Assembly: GCA_905205995.1 (NCBI GenBank)
Contig: CAJLFU010000011.1
Coordinates: forward strand, 1 to 53,786
Direction of reading: 5' to 3'
Source: an uncultured Haemophilus sp.
GTDB taxonomy: Bacteria > Pseudomonadota > Gammaproteobacteria > Enterobacterales > Pasteurellaceae
DNA length: 53,786 nucleotides
A program made the position numbers and the translations under genes. Below the pieces are notes generated by a model. That model made no database searches, was not told where the DNA came from, and worked only from the letters and a program-made list of their open reading frames with translations. Positions 35,215-45,132 of this stretch are shown in pieces (position 1 is the stretch's first letter; each line of letters begins with the position of its first letter).

Positions 35215-36447
35215 ATGCAGCAAAGCAATCGTAGAAAAAAAATCTTATCAAAACTGACCGCACTTTTGGCTTGTGGTCTGCTTGGCTTTTCATCTTTCGC
35301 GCAAGGCAACGATCTCAATCAAATTCAAAAACAAATTAAACAACAAGAATCGAAGATCGCCGAGCAAAAACGCGCACAAGCTAAACTCCAAGCCAGTCTT
35401 AAAGATCAAGAAAGCAAAATTAATAGCGTTGTCGGTGAATTACGTGAAACAGAATTAAGCTTAAAAGAAATCCGCAAACAAATGGCGGAAACCGAAAAGC
35501 AAATCAAACAATTAGAAAAGCAAGAGCGCGCGCAAAAAGCAAAGCTTGCAAAGCAAGTAGATGCCATCTATCGTTCAGGTGTAAATCCTTCTACCTTGGA
35601 AAGAATGCTTTCGGAAGATGCCCAAAAAGCTGAACGCATGAAAGTGTATTATCAGCACTTAAATCAAGTTCGCATCGATATGATCAACAATCTGAAAGCA
35701 ACACAAGAGAGTTTAGCGAAACAGCGCGAGGTGATTTCAGGGCAACAAAAAAATCATCGCGATCAACTTTCTACGCAAAAGAAACAACAGCAAGAATTAC
35801 AAAAAGCGCAACAAGAACGCCAATCTACGTTAAATGAACTCAAAAAAAACTTAACGAAAGATCAGAACAAGCTGGAAACGTTGAAAGCGAACGAAAATGC
35901 CCTTCGCCAAGAAATTCAACGTGCTGAACAAGCCGCTCGCCAACAAGAACAACGTGAGCGTGAGGCCCTTGCTCAGAAAAAACAAGAGGAAGAAAAACGG
36001 ACCTCAAAACCTTATCAACCAACTGATCAAGAACGTAAGTTGATTAATAGTACCAGTGGTTTAGGTACCGCAGCCCGTCAATATAGTCGTCCAGTTTCCG
36101 GCCCGACATTGCATTCCTTTGGTTCAATCCAAGCGGGCGAAGTGCGCTGGAAAGGTATGGTTATCGGCGCACCAATGGGGACAGCGGTAAAAGCCATTGC
36201 AAGTGGTCGTGTTATTCTCGCCGGCCATCTTAATGGTTATGGTTATATGGTGATTGTGAAGCACGGCGACAGCGACTTGAGTTTGTATGGTTTCAACCAA
36301 GCTGTATTTGTGAAACAAGGTCAGCTGGTGTCTGCGGGACAAACCATCTCACAAGTGGGGAATACGGGTGAGCTCTCTAAACCAGCGCTTTACTTTGGTA
36401 TCAGCCGTAAAGGGGTACCTGTGAATCCGGCTGGGTGGATTAAATAA
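35215..36447 (+). CDS. envC: EnvC-like murein hydrolase activator
   Basis: 410 residues. A signal peptide to about 30 (SSFAQG), a long coiled coil (about 32-265, rich in Gln, Lys, Glu) and a C-terminal LytM/M23 domain (about 290-410). The domain lacks the HxxxD and HxH zinc ligands (HSFGSIQ and KHGDSDLSLYG are present), so like EnvC it should activate amidases AmiA/AmiB at the septum rather than cut peptidoglycan. A USS core encodes Leu-Thr-Ala-Leu-Leu in the signal peptide. The stop overlaps the next start by one base. Confidence 0.9.
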   Translation: MQQSNRRKKILSKLTALLACGLLGFSSFAQGNDLNQIQKQIKQQESKIAEQKRAQAKLQASLKDQESKINSVVGELRETELSLKEIRKQMAETEKQIKQLEKQERAQKAKLAKQVDAIYRSGVNPSTLERMLSEDAQKAERMKVYYQHLNQVRIDMINNLKATQESLAKQREVISGQQKNHRDQLSTQKKQQQELQKAQQERQSTLNELKKNLTKDQNKLETLKANENALRQEIQRAEQAARQQEQREREALAQKKQEEEKRTSKPYQPTDQERKLINSTSGLGTAARQYSRPVSGPTLHSFGSIQAGEVRWKGMVIGAPMGTAVKAIASGRVILAGHLNGYGYMVIVKHGDSDLSLYGFNQAVFVKQGQLVSAGQTISQVGNTGELSKPALYFGISRKGVPVNPAGWIK

Positions 36448-37289
36448 TGGCAAGGTTCTTTCAAAGTGTGGTCAAAAATACGATTATTTTTTCAGCCGCA
36501 CTTTTCTCTGCATTTACTTTTGCACAAGGCAAACTGGCTATTGTGATTGATGATATTGGCTATCATCCGAAAGAAGATGCCGAGGTTTTAGCTATGCCAA
36601 AAGAAGTCTCCGTTGCGATTATTCCTGCCGCGCCCTATGCCAAAATTCGCAATCAACAAGCGAAAGCACAAAATCACGATATTCTCATTCATATGCCGAT
36701 GCAGCCAGTCAGCAATATTAAAATTGAGGAAGGTGGTTTGACTTTAGGCTTGTCCGAAGCGCAAGTGAATGAGCGAGTGAAAAAAGCTAAATCTATTGTG
36801 CCAAATGCCATTGGAATGAATAATCATATGGGCAGTGCAGCCACGGCCGATGCCACATTAATGACTTATTTAATGACCGCACTTCGCGAGCAGCATTTAT
36901 TCTTTTTAGATAGCCGTACTATCGGAAAATCAGTTGCGGGAAAAATAGCAAAAGAACAAGGCGTACCTGTATTAGATCGCCATATCTTTTTAGATAACAG
37001 TGATAATTTAGTGGATGTGCAACGCCAATTTCAGAATGCAATTCAATATGCACGTAAACATGGCACAGCCATTGCTATTGGGCATCCCCGCCCTAATACC
37101 GTAGCCGTATTAAAATCAGGAATAAAAAATTTACCCGATGATATTCAATTAGTGGGTATGGGCAGTTTATGGCGAAATGAAAAAATCTTGCCACCTAAAC
37201 CATTTACCTTAATTTTTAATGATATTCCTGCGCCAACCTCGGTTGCGCCGTTTGAGCCAATCCCTTTATTGAGAGGTGTGCCGAGATAA
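36447..37289 (+). CDS. Divergent polysaccharide deacetylase, YibQ-like
   Basis: 280 residues. A signal peptide ends near 26 (FTFAQG). The body is the DUF610/YibQ (divergent polysaccharide deacetylase 2) fold: LAIVIDDIGYHPKEDAEVL, HDILIHMPMQP, MNNHMGSAATAD, FFLDSRTIG and IGHPRPNT. The acidic and histidine positions suggest a metal site, but the enzyme activity of this family is not well established. It overlaps envC by one base, as in enteric bacteria, so an envelope or cell-division-linked role is likely. Confidence 0.87.
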   Translation: MARFFQSVVKNTIIFSAALFSAFTFAQGKLAIVIDDIGYHPKEDAEVLAMPKEVSVAIIPAAPYAKIRNQQAKAQNHDILIHMPMQPVSNIKIEEGGLTLGLSEAQVNERVKKAKSIVPNAIGMNNHMGSAATADATLMTYLMTALREQHLFFLDSRTIGKSVAGKIAKEQGVPVLDRHIFLDNSDNLVDVQRQFQNAIQYARKHGTAIAIGHPRPNTVAVLKSGIKNLPDDIQLVGMGSLWRNEKILPPKPFTLIFNDIPAPTSVAPFEPIPLLRGVPR

Positions 37290-37290
37290 C

Positions 37291-37320
37291 AAAAAGAGCG
37301 GTTAAAAAACCGCTCTTTTT
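37291..37320. terminator. Bidirectional hairpin terminator (yibQ/narP)
   Basis: AAAAAGAGCGGTT and AACCGCTCTTTTT form a 13-bp stem with a short A loop and a run of Ts. The arms contain AAGAGCGGT, a one-base variant of the USS core. Confidence 0.9.
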
Positions 37321-37337
37321 TATCGTTTGAAACTTAC

Positions 37338-37967
37338 CTATCGACCATTTCGCTCAAAGAACAAGACGGTTGCTGCAACGCGTGAATGCACGTTAAGTTT
37401 ACGAAGTAAATTACGAATATGCACTTTAACCGTTTCTTCAGAAATGAAAAGCTGGCCTGCAATTTGTTTGTTGGATAAACCTGTTGCGATTAAACGTAAT
37501 ACATCCATTTCACGATCGGTGAGTGAATCCATTGGATCAACGGTATGTTTGCGTTCTAAAAGAAGATTTTTAATCGAATCACTTAAAATCACTTCACCTT
37601 GTGCAATACGTTTAATTTGCTCAAGTAGCACATCTGGCTCTGTATCTTTTAATAAGTAGCCATCAGCCCCCGCATCGATGAGAGTGAAAATATCATTTTT
37701 CGCATCAGACACAGTTAAGATCAAAATTCGTGCATCAACACCTTCTGCACGCAAGCCTTTAAGGGTATCTAAACCTGAAAGACCTTTCATATTGAGATCT
37801 AAAATGATTAAATCGGGTGATTCGTGAATCGCAACGGAAATGCCTTCTGTACCGCTTCCTACATCAGCGATAACTTCAAAATTCTCTTCTAATTCAACTA
37901 ATTGTTTGATACCACGACGCATTAATGGATGGTCGTCGATAATTAATACTTTTAACTTTTCTTGCAT
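37338..37967 (-). CDS. narP: Nitrate/nitrite response regulator NarP
   Basis: 209 residues. Receiver domain with phospho-acceptor Asp57 (IILDLNMKG), acidic pocket DD at 11-12 and Lys in YLLKD; C-terminal LuxR/NarL HTH (LTDREMDVLRLIATGLSNKQIAGQLFISEETVKVHIRNLL). I start at MQEKLKVLIIDDH with GGAGAACAT upstream; the longer frame adds 19 unrelated residues. Its sensor kinase (NarQ in Haemophilus) is not in the window. It probably controls anaerobic nitrate and nitrite respiration genes. Confidence 0.9.
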   Translation of the reverse strand: MQEKLKVLIIDDHPLMRRGIKQLVELEENFEVIADVGSGTEGISVAIHESPDLIILDLNMKGLSGLDTLKGLRAEGVDARILILTVSDAKNDIFTLIDAGADGYLLKDTEPDVLLEQIKRIAQGEVILSDSIKNLLLERKHTVDPMDSLTDREMDVLRLIATGLSNKQIAGQLFISEETVKVHIRNLLRKLNVHSRVAATVLFFERNGR

Positions 37968-38145
37968 AATGTTCTCCAAGAGATGAGCGGACACCATTCT
38001 ATTGCCTGAAGGCAAAACATCCACTGCCTTAGATTACTTCTCAATAGATTTTCGACCGAGGGATTCTATCGGGATTTTGCCTATCTTCCAATGCATATTT
38101 GCAAATAAACTTGATTTATCTCAAACAATGCTTGTTTTGATGTCG

Positions 38146-40650
38146 CTATTCGCAAGTCCTTTTGCTTTTAAATTTGAACGGCATAATACGCATGCCGCTT
38201 TCTGTTGCGTGCAATTGATAAAATTGCGGGTAATTAAAATTCCGTTGTACTATTTTATACGGATTTTCACAATCATTTGAGCCAAGCGATTGATAAATAC
38301 GATTTATTTCGCGTACTTTATCATCTTTCGAACCTTCACATTGACGATAAATTTCGAGACGGTTCTTCTCATCTAACAAATAGACGTTAAAGCTATTATC
38401 GGCATTATCTTCAAAGAAGAATTGTAAAAAACCTTCACTGGCAAACAAATCAATTTCAGGTGGATATCGACGCGCCTCTGGGATAATTTCTTTCTCTTCC
38501 AATTGCGTTGGTAAAACGTCTTCAAAATTGTCCGCACTTTCTTTTCCACCTTCAATAGGTTGCAAACTGATCCCTTTTTCTTCGAAGAAGAATTGCCAGT
38601 TTTTCCCTGCTACACGCAGACGAGAATGGGTTGTTGGGCGACTATCCCCTAATTGAATGCTGATACAACGGTTTACGAGTACACTCACCAAGTTTCGCAA
38701 TGTACGGTTGTAGTGTTTACTGTAACAGAAAACCTGCACAGAACGCGGCTGATTTACACCTTGTTCAATTTTATTAGAAAGCACTTTTAAGGCAAGCAAA
38801 ATCGCATTTTGTCCTTCAAAATGTAAGGTTCGAATTTCATTCCACACATTACGGTAAGTGAAATCAATGCTTCCTACCAAACTCTGCTCTAACTGACCAA
38901 AACTGAATAAATCACTTGGCGAAATATTTGATTTAAGCTCTTCGACTTGTGCTGTTGGGTCATTCACTAAATTCACCGCAATAAACAAATCACGGATTTC
39001 GCACTGCGAAGAAAGCGCCTCATTTGTCGGAACTTGGCTATTTGTATGCGGGAAAAATAACCGCAAATCAGCCACAAAATTACGTAAAGTAAGTTGGTCG
39101 ATATTTTGACTGATTAAGTGCAAATGGGTTTCAGCCGTCAACAAGCGATTAAAATAAGCCCATGCGACGACTTTATTTAAACTTTCACCGTATTCAATCA
39201 CACGTTCTTTCGAGAACATAATGTGATGTGGCGGCTGATTCACCATATACCACCCATCTTTAAAGCGCTTATTGCCGTGAACTTCGATGAATGTGAGGTG
39301 TTCTTCTGTTAAATTATAGGAAATCTGTGAGTTTAGTAACGTAATTTTACCCGGCAATTCTTCAAAGGCAGTATAAAGTTTGCGAGAAAGCACCGTAATA
39401 TCTTGCGGAATCACGCTAGAATTAATTTTATGTTTGCGTGCAAAATCCACTAGATTTCGATAACTCATCATCAAGAAATTCACCAAATTATTGTGACTTT
39501 CTTTCACCCGTTTGATTTTCCAATTTGGGCGCCGATCTAATTCTTCAATACGTTCTTTTGACCAGCCCCATTCTTTGGCCATCATTTTCATATAAGAAAT
39601 ACGCCAGTTTGAAGCGTGATATAACGCAAAGTCTTCTGTGGCTTTCACGTAAAAACAAGAACGTACAAAATCAAGACGCTTAAATTCTGAATGTGCGGTC
39701 AAATATTGGCTAATTCTCTCTAAAATCGCAATATAAGGATCGAAATGATGTATAGCGGTGCTATGGCCAGAAAGCAAATCCTCTTTAAATTGGCGAGCAA
39801 TTAACTGGGCATTTGGGTATTCTTGGGCATAGGTTTCCAACAACAAGATTTTCATCACCGATTTATAAGGGGAATCAATACCTTTATAAAGTTGCCATAA
39901 GCTCGCACCAAAATATTCACTGGCTGAGAATTGCCCTAATCCACCAAAATCCACCCAATCATTTAAATTAAGCTCACCAGCCGCGACTAAACGAGCAACT
40001 TCGGCCTCATATTGCTTTTCATCTTCCACCCACAAGTGGAGCCACAATAATGGTTTACCCGCAAGACGTACAGCGGAACGATAAAATTCTTCCAGTAACA
40101 GCATATATTGGGCTGAACCACTGTTTTCTTTAGTGAGTGGATCGGAATAACGTTCGTTACGGAAACGCTGTTGTGTCATCAAATAGAAATGCATTTCCAC
40201 ATGATATGTGGATGCCCATTGGCTAATTTTCTTCGTTTTTTCCGCTAAGCGCTGTTGATCTTGTTCAGATAAATCATCTTGATGGCAGATCCAAATATCC
40301 AAATCCGAAGCTGAAGTTTGGCTAATGGAGCCAAAACTGCCCATCACATAAATACCTAAGATCTGCGCAAAAAAAGCATCAGAATTGACCGCACTTTGCA
40401 CGGCTTCGACAAGCTCAGGATGTTCTTTTGAGAGAAAATTTTGCTGATAATTGGAAAGGATAAAATCGGCAATGCCTGCTGGGGCATCTTCCACATAACC
40501 CGGAAGAGCTGGATGATTAAGATGCAACAACAGCGGCACCAAAGAGACGATGTGTCGGAATGCATCACCTGAGCCCAATAATGCTCGATCAAAACGACGC
40601 TTGTCTAATGTTTCAATACATTTTCGGGCTTGAGTGAGATCGTATTTCAA
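38146..40650 (-). CDS. cyaA: Adenylate cyclase, class I
   Basis: 834 residues. Makes cAMP for CRP, which in Haemophilus also drives the competence regulon. The N-terminal catalytic half includes the nucleotidyltransferase motif GSFGSISQTSASDLDIWIC and DPLTKENSGSAQYMLLLEEFYRSA; the C-terminal half is the regulatory region that responds to the phosphotransferase system (HYNRTLRNLVSVLVNRCISIQLG). Divergent from hemC across 136 bp, the usual enteric arrangement. Confidence 0.96.
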   Translation of the reverse strand: MKYDLTQARKCIETLDKRRFDRALLGSGDAFRHIVSLVPLLLHLNHPALPGYVEDAPAGIADFILSNYQQNFLSKEHPELVEAVQSAVNSDAFFAQILGIYVMGSFGSISQTSASDLDIWICHQDDLSEQDQQRLAEKTKKISQWASTYHVEMHFYLMTQQRFRNERYSDPLTKENSGSAQYMLLLEEFYRSAVRLAGKPLLWLHLWVEDEKQYEAEVARLVAAGELNLNDWVDFGGLGQFSASEYFGASLWQLYKGIDSPYKSVMKILLLETYAQEYPNAQLIARQFKEDLLSGHSTAIHHFDPYIAILERISQYLTAHSEFKRLDFVRSCFYVKATEDFALYHASNWRISYMKMMAKEWGWSKERIEELDRRPNWKIKRVKESHNNLVNFLMMSYRNLVDFARKHKINSSVIPQDITVLSRKLYTAFEELPGKITLLNSQISYNLTEEHLTFIEVHGNKRFKDGWYMVNQPPHHIMFSKERVIEYGESLNKVVAWAYFNRLLTAETHLHLISQNIDQLTLRNFVADLRLFFPHTNSQVPTNEALSSQCEIRDLFIAVNLVNDPTAQVEELKSNISPSDLFSFGQLEQSLVGSIDFTYRNVWNEIRTLHFEGQNAILLALKVLSNKIEQGVNQPRSVQVFCYSKHYNRTLRNLVSVLVNRCISIQLGDSRPTTHSRLRVAGKNWQFFFEEKGISLQPIEGGKESADNFEDVLPTQLEEKEIIPEARRYPPEIDLFASEGFLQFFFEDNADNSFNVYLLDEKNRLEIYRQCEGSKDDKVREINRIYQSLGSNDCENPYKIVQRNFNYPQFYQLHATESGMRIMPFKFKSKRTCE

Positions 40651-40724
40651 GGCTTCCTACCTATGACCATATAACTGGTATTACTGTACCACTTAGCTCA
40701 TCAGAAATCAAAAATTTAAATGAT

Positions 40725-40753
40725 CTGACTTTTTGCCCTAAAAATGGTAGCAT
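40725..40753 (+). promoter_or_regulatory. Candidate hemC promoter
   Basis: CTGACT (40725-40730), 17 bp, TAGCAT (40748-40753), about 34 bp before the hemC ATG. Both boxes have two mismatches to consensus but the spacing is optimal. Confidence 0.45.
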
Positions 40754-40786
40754 AGGGCATATTTCTATTTAAAATCAGCGGTATTT

Positions 40787-41719
40787 ATGGCAGTACTTAA
40801 AACCTTAAAAATTGCGACTCGTCAAAGCCCTTTAGCACTTTGGCAGGCAAATTTTGTGAAAGATCAATTAGAAAAATTTCACCCAACACTTTCTGTTGAA
40901 TTAGTTCCGATGGTGACAAAAGGTGATGTAATCTTAGATTCCCCTTTGGCTAAAATTGGTGGAAAAGGCTTATTTGTTAAAGAGTTAGAAAATGCTTTAC
41001 TTGAAAAACGTGCTGATATTGCCGTCCATTCAATGAAAGATGTACCGATGGAATTTCCAGAAGGTCTGGGCTTAAGTGTGATCTGTAAACGTGAAGATCC
41101 GCGCGATGCTTTCGTATCTAATACATACCGTTCATTAGATGAATTACCGCAAGGCGCTATTGTCGGAACATCAAGCTTACGTCGTCAATGCCAATTAAAA
41201 CAATTACGCCCAGATCTTGATATCCGCTCCTTGCGTGGCAATGTAGGAACCCGATTAAGTAAATTAGACAATGGCGAATACGATGCCATTATTTTAGCCT
41301 CAGCTGGCTTAATTCGTTTAGGACTAGCGGAACGTATTGCCTCATTTATTGAAGTAGAACAGTCATTACCGGCTGCCGGACAAGGCGCAGTTGGCATTGA
41401 GTGCCGTGTTGATGATGAAGAAGTAAAAGCATTACTTGCTCCACTTTCGGATGCAACCACGACGACTTGTGTTTTGGCTGAGCGAGCAATGAATACCCGC
41501 TTACAAGGTGGTTGTCAAGTGCCAATCGGTGGCTATGCCATTGAGCAAAATGGCGAAATTTTCTTGCGTGCACTCGTCGGAGAAACCGATGGCTCTGCGA
41601 TTATTCGTGCGGAAGGTAAAAGTGCGGTTGAAAATGCCGAAGCATTAGGCGTGACCATTGCTGAACAACTTCTGGCACAGGGCGCTGATAAGATTCTGGC
41701 GAAGATTTACTCAGCATAG
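40787..41719 (+). CDS. hemC: Hydroxymethylbilane synthase
   Basis: 310 residues. Polymerises four porphobilinogens to hydroxymethylbilane on a dipyrromethane cofactor. Cys243 in RLQGGCQVPIGGYA anchors the cofactor. KIATRQSPLALWQA, HSMKDVPMEFP, GTSSLRRQCQL and SLRGNVGTRL (substrate arginines) are intact. First gene of hemCDXY, 9 bp before hemD. An intact gene fits an organism that makes its own heme. Confidence 0.96.
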   Translation: MAVLKTLKIATRQSPLALWQANFVKDQLEKFHPTLSVELVPMVTKGDVILDSPLAKIGGKGLFVKELENALLEKRADIAVHSMKDVPMEFPEGLGLSVICKREDPRDAFVSNTYRSLDELPQGAIVGTSSLRRQCQLKQLRPDLDIRSLRGNVGTRLSKLDNGEYDAIILASAGLIRLGLAERIASFIEVEQSLPAAGQGAVGIECRVDDEEVKALLAPLSDATTTTCVLAERAMNTRLQGGCQVPIGGYAIEQNGEIFLRALVGETDGSAIIRAEGKSAVENAEALGVTIAEQLLAQGADKILAKIYSA

Positions 41720-41728
41720 GAAATCACC

Positions 41729-42490
41729 ATGGCTGTACTAGTTACTCGCCCTGACGAACGAGGAAAAGCCCTAGTTGACCAGCTGAATCAAGCCGGTGTA
41801 GTTGCCTTGCATTTGCCTTTGCTTTCTATTGAAGCAGGTGCTGGGTTGGCTCAATTACCGATAAAACTTAATCAGCTAAAAAGTAGTGATTATGTGTTTT
41901 TGGTTTCAAAAAGTGCGGTCGATTTTGCAGATAAAACCCTGAAAGATATTGGCTTTAGCTGGCGTCAAGATTTACAATACTTTACAGTTGGACATAGAAC
42001 GGCACAGCATTTTTCCTGTCAAACTGAATGTACTGTTCGTTATCCAATAACGTCGGAAAATACTGAAGGTGTATTAAATTTACCGCAAATGGCAGAATTA
42101 ACAGATAAAAACTTGTTAATTTTGCGTGGCAACGGTGGACGAGAATTACTACGCGAACAGGCCACACTACGCGGTGCAACTGTTGAGACAGTCGAATGTT
42201 ACCAACGCACGCCGATTAGTTATAATAACGAAGAGCAAACCAGTATTTGTATTCGTTCTGGTGTGCAAACCCTTGTGGTAACAAGCCTTGAAATTTTGCA
42301 GGCATTAATCGAATTTGTGCCTGAAAATGAACAAAATTGGCTAAAAAATTGCTGTTTAGTCACGGTAAGTCAACGCATTGCGGATGTCGCAGTACAACAA
42401 GGTTGGCATAATGTGGTGGTTTCCGCTGGTGCGGACAATCAAAGTTTACTTAATACCTTACTTAATGAAGTAACTCCCCTTTCTCACTAA
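41729..42490 (+). CDS. hemD: Uroporphyrinogen-III synthase
   Basis: 253 residues. Cyclises hydroxymethylbilane with inversion of ring D. Sequence is poorly conserved in this family; VLVTRPDERGKALVDQL, VFLVSKSAVDF, the LILRGNGGRELLREQATLRGATVETVECYQR segment and LVVTSLEILQAL are the recognisable blocks. Position between hemC and hemX confirms it. It is full length, with a USS core in the codons for Lys-Ser-Ala-Val. Confidence 0.9.
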   Translation: MAVLVTRPDERGKALVDQLNQAGVVALHLPLLSIEAGAGLAQLPIKLNQLKSSDYVFLVSKSAVDFADKTLKDIGFSWRQDLQYFTVGHRTAQHFSCQTECTVRYPITSENTEGVLNLPQMAELTDKNLLILRGNGGRELLREQATLRGATVETVECYQRTPISYNNEEQTSICIRSGVQTLVVTSLEILQALIEFVPENEQNWLKNCCLVTVSQRIADVAVQQGWHNVVVSAGADNQSLLNTLLNEVTPLSH

Positions 42491-42499
42491 GGAAAAGAT

Positions 42500-43798
42500 A
42501 TGGCGAAAGAGAAATTAACCCCTGAAACGACAGATGAAATCCAAGAAACAGATGCGGTGGAAATTCAAACTGAAGATCGCGAGCCTGTTGCGCCACGTAC
42601 ACAAACTGTTGTGAAGAAAAGTGGTACTGGATTAAGTTTATTGGCTATTCTCATTGCACTTGGCGTGGGTGGTGCAGGTTATTATTTTGGCCAACAAAAA
42701 GTGGATGAATTCCAACAAAAATTGACCGCACTTGAAGCTCAAATCAATAATAAAACGGTGGTTTCAGCACCTGCTCAAGAAGTAAAATTTGATACCACAC
42801 AGCTTGCTCAGTTAGAGTCTGCGAATAAAGCAACACAAAACAAAATTGCGCAAGTAGAAGAGCTAATCAATGCAAAATCACATGAGTTAGTTGGCTTACA
42901 ATCACAAATTAATAAAGTGAGCGCTCAAGCTAATGCTCAACAACCAACTGATTGGTTATTCTCAGAAGCTGATTTCTTGCTCAACAATGCATTACGCAAA
43001 TTAGTGTTAGATAATGATGTGGACACAGCGGTTTCACTCTTAAAACTAGCCGATGAAACGCTTGCTAAAGTGAATAATTCACAATCCGCGGCTATCCGTA
43101 GTGCTATCAATCAAGATCTGAAACAACTTCTCTCCGTAGCTGGCGTGGATCAAAATGCGGTCATGCAAAAATTATCGCAATTAGCTAATACGGTTGATGA
43201 GTTACCTGTGTTAGATGTGAATTTCGGTGATGATCAAAATGCAACAAAATTATCAGATTCCCTGTCTGACTGGGCAGAAAATGCAGAAAAAAGTGCGACC
43301 TCATTCTTGAATCACTTTATCCGTATTTCACCGAAACATGGTGCGGATCGCAAAGAGTTATTAGCGCCAAACCAAGATATCTATTTGCGTGAAAACATTC
43401 GTTTACGCTTACAATTAGCGATTATGGCAGTGCCTCGTCAGCAAAATGAGCTTTATAAACAATCTCTAGAAGCCGTTGCATCTTGGATTCGTAGCTATTT
43501 TGATACCAATGCTGAAGTGACTCAAAGTTTCTTAAAATCAGTGGATGAATTATCTGAAGTATCCATCTATGTAGATGTACCAAGCCAATTACAAAGCTTA
43601 AGTATGCTTGATAAGTACTTAAATCGTACACCTTTAGATGTGCAAAAAGTGGAAATTGAAGCAGAAAAAGCGGTTGATAATTCACCAAGAAAAGAAGAAG
43701 TAAAACCAGCACCTGAAGCGAAAGCGGAAGAGCCAAAAGCTGAAGAAAAACCCGCTGAAGCACCAGCTGCACAACCGGCAACTGAACCCCAACAATAA
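42500..43798 (+). CDS. hemX: HemX-like inner-membrane protein
   Basis: 432 residues. A cytoplasmic N-terminal tail (1-42, acidic), one membrane segment (about 43-67, LSLLAILIALGVGGAGYYF), a coiled coil (about 68-150), a helical periplasmic domain, and a Lys/Glu/Ala/Pro-rich low-complexity tail (KVEIEAEKAVDN ... AQPATEPQQ). In enteric bacteria the gene follows hemCD, but its part in tetrapyrrole synthesis is unproven despite the old uroporphyrinogen methyltransferase label. Confidence 0.88.
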   Translation: MAKEKLTPETTDEIQETDAVEIQTEDREPVAPRTQTVVKKSGTGLSLLAILIALGVGGAGYYFGQQKVDEFQQKLTALEAQINNKTVVSAPAQEVKFDTTQLAQLESANKATQNKIAQVEELINAKSHELVGLQSQINKVSAQANAQQPTDWLFSEADFLLNNALRKLVLDNDVDTAVSLLKLADETLAKVNNSQSAAIRSAINQDLKQLLSVAGVDQNAVMQKLSQLANTVDELPVLDVNFGDDQNATKLSDSLSDWAENAEKSATSFLNHFIRISPKHGADRKELLAPNQDIYLRENIRLRLQLAIMAVPRQQNELYKQSLEAVASWIRSYFDTNAEVTQSFLKSVDELSEVSIYVDVPSQLQSLSMLDKYLNRTPLDVQKVEIEAEKAVDNSPRKEEVKPAPEAKAEEPKAEEKPAEAPAAQPATEPQQ

Positions 43799-43807
43799 GG
43801 ATAGATA

Positions 43808-45094
43808 ATGTTTAGAGTTCTCTTTTTAATGATCGCCTTACTTGCCGGATTGATTGCAGGGCCTTACCTCTCCGGTCAGCAAGGTTATGTCAGAGTTGAA
43901 ACGGCAAACACCATATATGAAATGTCACTCACCACATTAGTGATTCTCTTTGTAGTCACGCTTGCTGTGATTTATTCGTTAGAGTGGTTGGTGACCCGCT
44001 TCTTCCGTTTAAGTAGCAATACCTATAACTGGTTTTCTCTACGTAAACGTGTGAAAGCACAACGTCAAACCCTTGAAGGCTTGATGAAAATGAATGAAGG
44101 CGATTATGCCAAGGCAGAAAAACTGATTGGTAAAAACGCGAAACATTCTGCAGAGCCAGTATTAAATCTAATTAAAGCCGCTGAAGCTGCACAGCAACGC
44201 GGTGATGAATTCAGTGCAAACCGTTATTTAATTGAAGCGACTGAGCTTGCAGGTTCAGATAACCTAGTCGTCGAAATTGCTCGCACTCGTATTTTATTAC
44301 AACAAAATAAATTACCGGCTGCACGTAGTTCCGTCGATAGTTTGCTTGAAATGTCAGATCGCAACAAAGAAGTATTAAAACTTGCAGCTGAAATTTATAG
44401 CCGCTCCAAAGCTTATCAAGCTTTAGATGAAATCTTAGATTTAATCGAAGGTTCAGGCTTATTCTCAGCAGAAGAATTTAAAGCCCTTCAACAAGAAACA
44501 GAAAATGGCTTGTTAGATGAAAAAATGAATGAAGAAGGCGTTGAAGGCTTACTGGCATGGTGGGATGCTCAGCCACGTCGTCGTCGCAATGACTTAGAAT
44601 TAAAAACGGCTTTAATTCAACGTTTAATTGATTGTAACGATCATGAGTCAGCTTATGAGTTCACGCTTGAAATCATGAAAAAATTGGGTGATAACACCCC
44701 AATCAGCCCTGAACTTTGCACGCAAATCACTCGTTTACAAGCAGAAGATAACAGCAAACTGCTCAAACTAGTAGAAAAACGAGCAAAACGCGCGGATGAA
44801 AGCCAACGTTGTTGTCTCAATCGTGCATTAGGCTATCTTTATGTGCGTAATAACGATTTTGCTAAAGCAGCAGAAGCATTTAAAGAAGTTACTGCTTGCC
44901 CAACTCAACTTCAACCAAATGATGTCATGATGGCGTCTTATGTGTTCGAACAAGCTGGCGACAAAGCGGCAGCGGAAAAAATTCGTCAGGACAGTTTAAA
45001 ATCAGCCATGTCTATTCAAGACAAACCGGTTGAAATACAAGATGAACCAAAAACAGACGAAGAACCAACCGCACTTATTGCGAAACGTGATTAA
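43808..45094 (+). CDS. hemY: HemY-like TPR inner-membrane protein
   Basis: 428 residues. Two N-terminal membrane segments (about 1-20 and 42-65), then HemY_N and TPR-type helical repeats (MKMNEGDYAKAEKLI; YVRNNDFAKAAEAFKEV). Not the Bacillus protoporphyrinogen oxidase of the same name. Function unclear; a late heme-pathway or envelope scaffold role is proposed for the family. Last of hemCDXY, 9 bp after hemX, closed by a terminator. Confidence 0.9.
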   Translation: MFRVLFLMIALLAGLIAGPYLSGQQGYVRVETANTIYEMSLTTLVILFVVTLAVIYSLEWLVTRFFRLSSNTYNWFSLRKRVKAQRQTLEGLMKMNEGDYAKAEKLIGKNAKHSAEPVLNLIKAAEAAQQRGDEFSANRYLIEATELAGSDNLVVEIARTRILLQQNKLPAARSSVDSLLEMSDRNKEVLKLAAEIYSRSKAYQALDEILDLIEGSGLFSAEEFKALQQETENGLLDEKMNEEGVEGLLAWWDAQPRRRRNDLELKTALIQRLIDCNDHESAYEFTLEIMKKLGDNTPISPELCTQITRLQAEDNSKLLKLVEKRAKRADESQRCCLNRALGYLYVRNNDFAKAAEAFKEVTACPTQLQPNDVMMASYVFEQAGDKAAAEKIRQDSLKSAMSIQDKPVEIQDEPKTDEEPTALIAKRD

Positions 45095-45107
45095 AATAAA
45101 CAACGAT

Positions 45108-45132
45108 GGGGCTGAATAAAGCCCCGTTTTTT
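45108..45132 (+). terminator. Intrinsic terminator of hemCDXY
   Basis: GGGGC, 8-nt loop, GCCCC followed by G and a run of Ts, 14 bp after the hemY stop. Confidence 0.85.
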
